Shown in pieces: positions 1 to 20,127 of a DNA stretch of 64,000 nucleotides. The position numbers and the translations under genes are program-made. The stretch is from the NCBI GenBank assembly GCA_019095985.1, contig CM032667.1, positions 36,089,733-36,153,732 of the forward strand, read 5' to 3'. The first letter of the stretch is position 1. Every line of letters starts with the position of its first letter. Below the pieces are notes generated by a model. That model was not told the origin of the DNA, did no database searches, and was given only the letters and a program-made list of their open reading frames with translations. Origin of the DNA: Streblospio benedicti. Lineage: Eukaryota; Annelida; Polychaeta; Spionida; Spionidae.

Positions 1-9518
<9,518 letters not shown>

Positions 9519-9701
9519 GACGTTGCTGCCCTTACGGAGGGGACTTGAAGCCCACGTATCCTATCGTATGATGTGGGTTCATATGAGTAACATCTGACAC
9601 ATTCGTTAGATAATATTTGAAGATGTGCCTGACCTCAGCCAAGTCGGCAGTTTCTGTGCAGGCCCAAAAATAAATTCCATCAACGTATATGGAGCACTTG
9701 T

Positions 9702-9721
9702 TAACCTCTGACCTCTGACCT
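9702..9721 (-). promoter_or_regulatory. Candidate DR1-type nuclear-receptor half-site array
   Basis: On the minus strand this reads AGGTCA, AGGTCA, AGGTTA with exactly one G between successive half-sites. Two perfect AGGTCA half-sites at one-base spacing form a DR1, the known site class for HNF4, RXR heterodimers and COUP-TF. It lies about 190 bp past the stop of the EGF gene. A chance occurrence cannot be ruled out. Confidence 0.35.
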
Positions 9722-10772
9722 TTGTCAGGTGCCACTGTAGCACATGTGATATTAAGGAAACCACTGTAGACATGTTATCATAGATGAGGCGGAGATTGCC
9801 ATGGATACAATCCACGGATACACTTGATGACTGCGAACACAGTGGTGATAAAAGCTAACCATTGTCATGGTTACGCAGCGGGCATGCGAACATTCATGCC
9901 CGGTTTTTTTCTGGTGTAAGATAGTAGTGAGTAGAATATCTATTGTTATTCCGAGAATGGCCAAATTATTCGCTTTTATACAATTTACATTGATTATGAT
10001 ATATTATATATATTTCAATTTTTACTTATTTCAATGAATTTATTCATTACAAAATGTGGCTCAGTATCACTTGCATTTGTACATAACGTTTACAGTGACA
10101 CTAATGTGATTTTCACTATGGCTTCCACTTCGATAACGCCCTACCAAGCAGTCTCTTCAATTAGCACGTGATCACGCATATATCATCAGATGATGTTAAT
10201 TGTTATGAGAAAATTAATTCCTCTTTGCTATATAAATAAACCATTTTCCTGTACTTTGAGACAGGTGATGCAAACTGATGACAATATACACAGTATAGCA
10301 AATTCTGCGAGATGGCACTGCTTACTTACTATGGAAAAGAAACCTCATTGTACAAACAAGAGAACTATTATGCTCTATGAATTGAAAGAAAGCTGGTAGG
10401 ATAGACTATATTCTTGTTTGAAAAAATCAACACCAGAACTTAAATCTCTGTGCAAACCACCAATCTTAAATATATATATTATCCCAATAGCAAACTTTAT
10501 GAGGTATCGTGGCGATATTGACATGGAAGCCATAACGTGTTGCCGGTGTCAGACATTCCGGTCGTATTTTGACTGTGGTGTCTGCACTGGCCTTTTGCAT
10601 GGTGTGTGTATAAGAGGGCGTAGTCTGTAGTGGGGGCAGGAGAGATGCCCGCCTGCTGCTGATGTTGTCACATACTGGGCCAGTCAGCCATCCAGCATCC
10701 ACGTAGAGAGTTTGTCAAACAATTCAACGCTGCCTATAACGAACATCAAATATATAAATAGATGTATAGATT

Positions 10773-10938
10773 TATATACACGTTTTCAACCGACTTTTGA
10801 GCTTAATTTTAGCATTCCTCCTTGATAGCTTTCAATCCTCTCGGATCTTCCTCAGTCTGCTGCCTAATCATCACGAGAATCTCGTGGTGTGACGACATCG
10901 GCAAACAAGCTGAAACTTCGGTTGAAAACGTGTATATA
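10773..10938. mobile_element. Short MITE-like element with about 21-34 bp terminal inverted repeats
   Basis: The left end (TATATACACGTTTTCAACCG from 10773) is repeated exactly in inverse orientation at the right end (to 10938), and the match continues inward with a few mismatches to AGCTT/AAGCT. A further small hairpin (CACGAGA-a-TCTCGTG) lies inside. There is no coding capacity. Size and structure fit a non-autonomous DNA transposon; the superfamily is not assignable. Confidence 0.7.
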
Positions 10939-11661
10939 TGTTTACAAACTTGAGCAGATGAATATCCAGCATAGATATATAGATTATTTGTCCAGATTTT
11001 ATCATTGGATGCTATTAGCTACTTAAAGTACGAATAATCTAGTTACATTTGTCGACGTAAGGGCAAGTTCCAACTTTGTGAAATTTTGTGAACGTTATTT
11101 CATTTGATATTAGTAGTACATTAATATTTATCTACGTAATCACCCATGCTAAGATTTCCCCTGTGTGTTTCTCTTATTTTCTGAAACACTACAATAATAG
11201 TAGATGTCATAATGTTATCAATGTTTTATTATCGTTCACATATAATACGTGATTGTTGGTGGCTGATTGACCCAACATTTCCGAGCGTTGCCAAAGGTTC
11301 CGAGGATGCCAAATATTTCCCATGTTTGCCAAATTGTACATATAATATTTACTGTATATTTACACTTTACTATATTTACACAGAGAGGTGTAGCCAAGCA
11401 CAGCAAAGGAGGAAACATAATGCAAACTTGTAAAAAACATTATGTAAACATTATGTTTCCTACTTTGCTGGTTTTAGTAGACTTGGTGTGCTGTCGCATT
11501 CTAAGTAACATCAGGTACTGTACTCAACTATATATTTTATTTCTAAATGTATTACTATTACCAACTATAACCCATTCCGATTACATCTGATGCATAAAAC
11601 TCCTATTTCAAAACGGCTAATAAACATGTGCCAAACCAATGAGTAAAATTTCACAACTAGA

Positions 11662-12733
11662 GGCTGTGTTGAGCCTTGAAATTGTACCACAACGTGAAAT
11701 TGTACCGGTACAATTTCACATCAACTTGAAATTGTACCACTGCCGATAAATAAGTTACATGGCACGAAAATTGTACCACATGTGAAATTTTACCACTCAC
11801 CAAAATTTCACAAACACAATAAAAAGTATTCTACCTCAGCAGCTTTTATTTCTCACTCTTTACTTGGCAAATTGTGACTGTGATGTTTATCAATTGTTAG
11901 GTATAATGAAGCAGAATGTTTAGGGTGAACCACAGGACCAGTGATCGAGGGTGGTTGTATACTGATATGTATATACAATATATAAAGGCCAAGGTCGCTG
12001 AAATGCCCTGTGGGGTGAACATAATGTTAACTCCATAATAACTCAAAGGGGGAAATGGGGGTAGATGGGACTCTGGGAAACATGATACTCGGGTAAGATG
12101 GTACGTGGGGTAACATGAGACAAATCACTTTTCTTGGATATTAATTAAGCAATGCTAGCAGCATTGCCATCAGCACAGACATAGTCTTCTACAGTATACA
12201 CTGTTTCGTTTCATAAATAACAAATGTAGACTGTTTCCGAGGTAGTATTCAATAATCTGCAGTATACATGCAACTAATATAACACTATAGTATTCATATT
12301 GTATACACGATTTTATACACGTTTCATTAAATTTCTGATGGAAGAAAGTGTACATGTCCACATTGACTGCTCTTGGATACTCTTATAAGAGTGGGTAGAA
12401 CTATAATTTGTACCTGTGTACCATCTACCCCCAGTCCCATGTTACCCCGTGTCCTATCTACACTCAGTGTCCCATCTACCCCCGGTCGCCTTTACCTATT
12501 TATTACTTCATCCCTACCAATCACAAAATCATATTTAGGAAAAGTACAATGCTCCTGGAACAATTTCACGTGGTGGTACGATTTCAATGCAACAATGGCA
12601 AAGTGGTACAATTTTGCGTTAACTTGAAATTGTATCGGAACCATTTCACGGCAGTGGTACAATTTCAAGTTGACGTGATATTGTACCGGTACGATTTCAC
12701 GTGATGGTACCATTTCAAGGCTCAACAGGCTGT
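11662..12733. mobile_element. 1.07 kb inverted-repeat element built from TTGAAATTGTACC-type units
   Basis: Both ends carry the same sequence in inverse orientation: TGTTGAGCCTTGAAATTGTACC on the left and its complement on the right, then about 190 bp of related arms in which the motif TGAAATTGTACC recurs in both orientations. The left arm contains a perfect 26 bp palindrome (11694-11719, centre ACCGGT). The right arm has a near-copy. Inside is a second inverted pair, GTAGATGGGAC/GTCCCATCTAC-like blocks at about 12057-12120 and 12415-12490. No transposase frame is present; short open frames here are repeat by-products. It is best read as a non-autonomous foldback DNA transposon, possibly with one element nested in another. 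Confidence 0.7.
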
Positions 12734-15700
12734 AATGCTCATGTAATAAATGACGCTTTGGTGCAATAACAAGATGAGAGATGCAAAAAGAAATCAATAG
12801 GCATTTTCATGCCACCACTTGTAAAGCATGATGATAATCTCCACACTTCAACGTGTAACAGGCTATTATTACTCATTGTTCAGAAAATTAACATTGAACA
12901 TTGTTAGCAATATGTAGAATTAGAAATTTTAAAACGTAAATTTCGATACACCGATGTGTATAATGCTACTGTGGGGGTGTTTGTGTCCCAAATTTGCGAT
13001 GCTTGTGTACGTAAGATACAACCATTTTATTCCAGTGTGCCAAAACGTTCGACTTGAATTATCTTTGTATCAGTACATCATGTATATGTAACAGAGTAGC
13101 TGAAACACATAAAGAAAACAAATTATTTCCTTTTATACTTTTATATCATATTGTAATATATAATATGCATTTGGCTTATTAGGCTAATGTTGATTTGTTT
13201 TCTTCTAGATACTGTAAATACCATTTACGTGTGTGCTTAAAATCAGGCTGACTGTTATATCAGCGTTAACAAGCCTGTGCGCTTTTGTCATTTTGTAGTA
13301 CACATGAGAACAAACTCTAAGACAAAACAATCACTCAAAATTCGTTAGTACAGACCGTAAATCCCACCATCCCGCTTCATTTTAGAGGTTCATATGTCAC
13401 TTGCAATATTTGTTAAGTGGGGAAAATGTATTTGATCTGTCCATGCTTGACAGTAGATCTGACAGAAGCTTCCTGGGTCACTAATGGGGAAGACAGTCTA
13501 CGCAGGTGTGCTTCCTTTCCGAGAATAGTTATGAAAGTGTTAAAATCAATTATACCTATTGAAACAATGGTAGTGGACGACCATTGTGGTTGTTCTGTGG
13601 AATATGTGATGAGTCCCTTCATATTCATATTCCGAGCAGTGTGTTAACGCTCGTATAGACAACTTTGCATGTTGTGTTTCCCAGATCTTGCTATCTATTG
13701 TAGTCGTGAAAATATGTGATTGTAAGAATCATTATTATAATCCCATTCATATAATGATTTAGGACGTGTTGTCAGTACATACTATGTATGTTGGTGGAGA
13801 GGCGATACAATGTTAGTGATGGCGCTCCTTCACTTGAGTGATATAAAGGAACAAGGTACTAGGACAGTAAGGACACCCAACCTTTCATGATCGTAACTTC
13901 TGTCAAGGTGTTTGTAGTATTACGTATGTAATTACTAGGTTTACAGGTGTATATTTCGAACTGCTCTCAGCGTTTACTCATAGAATACATTGGTCAATTT
14001 GTCATAATTTAAATTATATTCAATAGGTGTTACTGCCCGAGAGGGTCAACATTGTACATTAAGAGGTAAAGGTTGGCTATGCCTTGAAACACATGGCCCA
14101 TAACTCAATAGCAGTATACAAAAGTTATTTTACTAGAGTGCTGTATTTACTTGATGCTGTAAGACGTTGGTTACGGAATCTGTAGTGAGGTACCAGTGTT
14201 GGTAATAGTATATTTAAAATACTTGTTGCCTTCATCAATTTTTTCATTATATCTCTATTCAATTTACATTTTAACCAAATTGCACATATTTTGATGAACT
14301 GAATGCTATTGGCATGATGAGGGCCATTCTTCATTTTGAATACTTTTAAAGTTGATTTCTTTGCAACAGGGATCGTTATAACATACGTAACTATGAAATG
14401 GGATTCCGACTGGTTCAATGTTTCGTCTTGTATGTGCAAAATATGAAACCTGTGTCTGACATTATGGGCGACGTTTATAATTTGACTGTCACAGCTGCGT
14501 TGATATGCGTGCAACAGTTGATGAAGATGGGTTATGTCCATCTGCATTACTGATACCAACATCAAATTTAAAAGGGAGTCATACCGTTATTACCAGTTTA
14601 TAAATATGTATGTATCAAACCAGTTTTTTCTCAAATTTATCACTGTAACCGTGTTAATATCGACAGATCACTCAAGTATATGCAACATTATGTACAGAAT
14701 ACGAGATATGCAAATCTATTCAAACTATTGTACAGTTTTCTTGGAAATAATATACATGTGCAATATTTACTTATTAACTTTGAGTCTAGGAAAAATATCA
14801 ACGTATAAACAGGGGGCTGCTCATCAATATATTGTTGCTTCATTCAGGTAAATTTACCTAAAATTAATGATTTTATATCAGATTCAAAACTTGTGGTACT
14901 ACCTGCATAACTGGACGCGTTATAATGTTGCTGAGTAACAGATTGAAGGGCGCATGAAAACTAGTATAGTGTCCACATATATAACTTAATATTATAAAGC
15001 TTCTCGCGTTGGTCTTCAGCATGTTTGTAGCACTGTAGAGGATAACTAGACCATAGTACCTATCCACATACTCGATACTGTATATTGTTACCCTGTTAAC
15101 ATTGGATGAAAGTCATCTCCAAACCAGCTTTTATTTTCGTTTACCTTATGGCATTGACAGGTTGAGTCAATTCTATAGGCATTACATTTTTATATAATCT
15201 GTTAACTATCTATAGAATGCATCTTTGTTTTAGGTTTCCGTGTGTACGGAAATATAAACTGGTAGAGATGTGACTTTTAGCCATTGTCAGTGCCCAAAAC
15301 AGTTTCTTGTGTCTCAACCAACCATCTCCAGTCTGATTTCATGGCTTTGCATCTTGTATCACTTTTCCTAAATGGTCACATCATCTTATCTGCATTGTAT
15401 GGTGTTTGTTTTAGTCAATAGACATAATAGACTTAATGGAACTTGTCTTCAAAATAGCTTAATACCTGAAAAAAGATGTTATCTCCAACATATTTGTGCA
15501 CATTGTAAACAAATGTACCAATTGCTGGATGAACATTTATGACTCGACGGTTGTAAATAAAGTACATTAGTGAATATAAACAGATATGTGATAAATCCCT
15601 TCAATGACGTTGAATTAGGAAGCATTTAAGATGTCGATTAAAGCTGGTTGTGTCACAGGAAACTTGGGAGCACGGAAATGTGAAACGGTCCTTCTTATTA

Positions 15701-16405
15701 GGACCTAATGTACATATAGTTTATACATGTGTGGCCATATAAACCACACTTCTTTTTTCTACAAATTGGTTTTTATCTTGATACATACCATATTGGTAGG
15801 ACTCATCTTCCTCACCAATTTGTGTATCAAATGTGCTCCTCTTGCGTTATTCCAGTAGTCTTTGAGATTAGGTTTTAATCTATGTACATTGTAAATGTCT
15901 AGTATGGGGCGATGAATGATATGCGTGTCAGTTGAACTCGTACAATGGTGGTCTCAAATAAGTCTATTCGAACGATCCCTTGCTATATATAGCAGCTTCT
16001 ATTGCATCATTATTGATGGTGCATCTTAATGAATGTGGCCATGCAACAGTGCTCTCCATTTCACCTCTGCAGCGTTGGCATACAACTATGAATTAGTGTC
16101 TGATGTGTGGCACTGTTGAAGAGTATCGTGACGCAAACTGGTCAAGGGATGATGATAATCAATAAAGACGAACTTGTCATACTGGGCCAGTATGGTCATG
16201 GGGTGGGTGGATGGGTGCACTGAGACGGGCAGGCTACCCCACCCAGAAAATCATGGATCTCTCACTGCTGGTCACCACACAATGAGGTGGTCGCTTCTTT
16301 TGTTCAATGAGACCGTTGTTGTTGAGTTTTGCTGTCAGGGGCGTGATGTGCAGCGACAGTAGGAGTGGTAATATAGCAACCGTACAATCAGACTTGGACC
16401 AATCG

Positions 16406-16505
16406 NNNNNNNNNNNNNNNNNNNNNNNNNNNNNNNNNNNNNNNNNNNNNNNNNNNNNNNNNNNNNNNNNNNNNNNNNNNNNNNNNNNNNNNNNNNNNNN
16501 NNNNN
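16406..16505. other. Assembly gap (100 N)
   Basis: Exactly 100 undetermined bases, the conventional placeholder for a gap of unknown size. Open frames that cross it have no meaning. Confidence 0.99.
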
Positions 16506-16605
16506 AAAGTATAAACCAGCTAGACTTGACTGTTGTTGACACCATTAACTTCATTTATCCTTCTTTTTATGTAATTTCAATGGTTATCATGCTCCGCAAG
16601 TATCC

Positions 16606-16648
16606 GATAACCCGGAGAGGGTTATCACCCTATTCAAAGAGGGGTGAT
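16606..16648. repeat. Two overlapping small hairpins beside the gap
   Basis: GATAACCC (16606-16613) pairs with GGGTTATC (16619-16626). Overlapping it, ATCACCC (16624-16630) pairs with GGGTGAT (16642-16648). The two stems are mutually exclusive at their shared bases. They probably belong to a repeat interrupted by the gap. Confidence 0.4.
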
Positions 16649-17129
16649 ACTATGATTTTCATGCTTGTACTCAGCCGGATTAGTTTTTTCAGATTTTTGA
16701 AATCTACTTTCAAGATGTTCATTCAAATTAATAAGTTACAATATCAGTAATGTTAGTGCAGACCATTTTTAATGTACCTATTTTGTTATATTCAATATTT
16801 GAATGGTACGCTCTCTAAATAAAGAATTGAAACTGAAAGTTTACGACGATGATTTGTAAACATAAGGTTATTTATTATTTCTTTGAAGCTAAGTTATTTT
16901 AAAACAGTGTTGTGGTTGTTTAGAAAAGACTGATAAATACAAAACCGGGTTTGATGTGTAACTTCGGTCTCGCCTGTGATACGCCCCAAGAACCCACCCG
17001 ATAACATAAGTCATGTTAACAACTCACCCGGTTTTGTGTATGTATCTTGACCATGTCATCGATAAATGACAGTGTTAACTGATGTGCCTCTAGGACGCGA
17101 AGGTGTGTATTCAACGGCAGCCCAATCTT

Positions 17130-17280
17130 TGAATGGCGCCCACACCCCACTACACCCCAACTTTCCCCACCAAAATACCTTATTTTTGTATAGGGTTTTG
17201 GCATGCATGCTATCTAGATTGTGCGTACAAAGTCCATGCTGCGCCCCCGCACCCTTTTCTGAAAACCTGGATCTGCCTAT
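17130..17280 (+). mobile_element. MITE family copy 1 (GGCAGATCCAGG ends), left end missing
   Basis: The right end CCTGGATCTGCC is intact. The internal C-rich block, the TATTTTTGTATAGGGTTTTGGCATGC-type core and the ACCCTTTTC stretch match the other copies in this window. The left terminal repeat was not found, so this copy seems truncated. Confidence 0.6.
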
Positions 17281-20127
17281 TAATATACAAGAGTTTATTT
17301 AGTTTTACATGCTGTAACACTTTTTGTCCACTTAAGCTGTTAAATAAACTTAGTGCATCGCACGAATGCAAAGAGTGTATCAACACATGCATGTATATTG
17401 TTATTGTTGCTATGAACGATACAAGTATTCACAATGATTAGGATACAATTAAACTTTACCTGGAGTTTTGAACAGACACTCTATGCCACTAAAGCGAAGT
17501 CGTACTATGTACGCTAACATATACTTTTCGTCACATACATTTCAACTAGGTTGATTGCATCTTACTGTATTAAGATTATTATCCAAATAAGGGAATTGAC
17601 AACACAAAGAAGTATACATTGCTTATGACATCACGTGACGCCTATAGACTGTTTAAAAGCACTGAAGCTTTGCATGTGACCCTGAACGAATGTTCATAAA
17701 AACACATCAAACTTATAATACGATTTAACTGCATTCAACTGATCGTCGATGTAAGTTGTTACTCATTTTCAAGCAGCTTCATTTATCAAGCAAAGAAAAT
17801 ATAAAGAGTATTTTAAGATAGGTTTGAGTGTTTTAAACAGGCTATAAAAACCACACCCCTGGATTGTTTTGGCTGAAGATCACAAACAACGCAACGGGGA
17901 AGAGCGGAACGAATTTTGATTGGAGATTCCCCTACGTCTAAAAATAGATTAAATATATAGTTCATGTGGTATAAAGTACATTGTCGCATCTTTATAAAAA
18001 AAATATCCTTGTGTGCTTTTGGTAATATTGTAAATCTGTAATCGTTACTGAATTTAGAATGTTTTAAAGTTTGTTATAATTTTATTGATGCCATATTTTC
18101 AATTAATTAGAATTCTCATCAGTTACACGTACATGAATAATTCAACAAGAATTTAACAGGAATATAGTTTAACATTGTATTTTTATTTGTTATACTATAT
18201 TCCTGTTTTATAATTCTTTTTGTTTTCGCTGTACATGTAACCAATGAAGATTCTAATGAATTGAAAATATATTATTAATAAATTTATAAGAATCTGAACA
18301 AAATTGTTAACATTCAGTAATTAATACAGAGTGATATTCCATTCTGGTTGATTAAGGTTTAACTTGTTCTGCTATGTGTCTTTAAACAGGTAGCTGAAAG
18401 TCCGGACAATTACATAGTTTATGAGTGTGATAAGGGAGGCTCCGCCGCTATATAACTAGTGCGTGACCCGAACTGGGTGGAAGACTTTTGCTTTCACGCG
18501 AATACCCCAGCAGTCTCTGATTTAAAGATAAAGTTTATGGTTATTTTTTTTTCGTTGTATTTTGGATTGAATTTTCAATATCAAATACCATGTCTGCATT
18601 TTGTCCAATGTCCAATCATGATCGACCAAGAAACGACACCTACCAGAAAAAGTGTATGCATTATCATTTTATTTCTGGTCCATTTTAAGTGTGAAAGACA
18701 TTTCTATAAACCAACCATATGGTGTAAGTAAATATTACTTACTGTACTCATCAGAGCGCTTTGCACACAATTTTATTAGCCATTATACAAAACATAATCG
18801 TCATCATTGGATGGCCTTCACATAATAGAATATACATTACATCCAGTGTCATGCTCTTCGAAATACACCACATGAAGAATTTAACATAAGGGATTCCGTA
18901 GCACCTGTTATAAAGCTTCGTGCGTGTTATTTGAATATACATTGCATTTAATTAGTAAATGTATGAAAACAAAATGAGATAACAAGCCAGGTAAGTATTT
19001 CTTAAAACTAGCCCCCAATCATTAAATAGTATTGCCCATTAAGCCAGTAAAAACATTCAATCAATCATATTGAGTAAGCATTTAACAATATCACTTTCCA
19101 TCTTAGATTAAGAAGAGTTATTGGTACAAGTCACATTTATGTTAATCTATTGTTGACATCTGTGCATTTTGAACCTGCAGTGAAATCAAAATGACAGAAA
19201 ACTGTGCTGTGCACAACAAATATGTAGCCAAACAGCAGAGCCGACAGAACCACTCACGGCCATACTCTTGACATAAAACTATATACACACAAGTCTGTTT
19301 CACCAATTCTGTGGGGGAAAGCTCTGAATGTTGGTCTGCTGGAAGTGGCAGGTCCTGTGGGAATCGGGCATTTTCACCATAGCATTGACAAAAAATGGCA
19401 TGTGAGTTCCATGTAAACTGGACATATACCACACCTCATTCCGGAATGTCTGATCAATCTACCGCTATCTTATAACACTGTTGTACAGTCTTCTGGTTCG
19501 TATTTCAATTACATTAAAATACAATTTAGCTCACATTCAAACTTCTGCTGAAATTGCATGAACACATTCATTGAAAAACTTCTTTGTTTGTAACGTATAT
19601 ACACATTTTTCATACATGTGCTTGTCTTCATCTTCTTCTTAAAAACGCAATTCGTGTGTTCATATTTGAAAACGCTCATGTTCATACAAAACTAGCATGA
19701 GTGTGTGAAATATTTTACATGAAACTTAAAACACAACTCACACATTTTTCTATACTTTTACATATATGGAACCACCACTGATGTCTCTATATCTCAGTGT
19801 CCAACCCCCACTATCAGACTAAATGTCACAGCACTAAAGTCATGGCATTTACAGCTTCGGGAGAGTCTGAGTCCAGAGTCCGAGCGTATGGTACGGGGTC
19901 TGTTACAGAGCGTGTGTTGCCCTAAAGTTACAATATAATGCACTGCATACATACACCTTTCATAGGATGGCACTACACGCCCTCATCATAATCACTATCA
20001 ATGTATAGCTGACAACTCCAATGCCACTCCGTCAAATACACAACGCACGCAACGTCAGCGTCAATCAAACGTACACGCACGTACCACGTACATGTAATCA
20101 GCCCTCCTCAGCTCAACACCCTCGAGT

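Larger units (their letters stand above)
9519..20127. other. Intergenic region between the EGF and PTB genes
   Basis: More than 10 kb with no exon I can support. It holds the AATAAA for the EGF gene, three directly repeated TGACCT-like half-sites at 9702-9721, inverted-repeat elements at 10773-10938 and 11662-12733, a gap at 16406-16505, small hairpins at 16606-16648 and one copy of the short MITE family near 17130-17280. The minus-strand 146-codon frame at 14125-14565 has no convincing identity. The remainder is AT-rich and featureless to my eye. Confidence 0.6.

Noticed and set aside
12373-12797. Open frames of 84-101 codons on both strands
   Set aside because: They fall in the arm of the inverted-repeat element and reflect the repeated TGAAATTGTACC units.
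14125-14565. 146-codon minus-strand frame
   Set aside because: Longest frame in an AT-rich stretch, with a vague resemblance to envelope-type proteins of old LTR-like elements, but no motif firm enough to call. Treated as unsupported.
16234-16750. Open frames crossing the N run
   Set aside because: They are joined only through undetermined bases.
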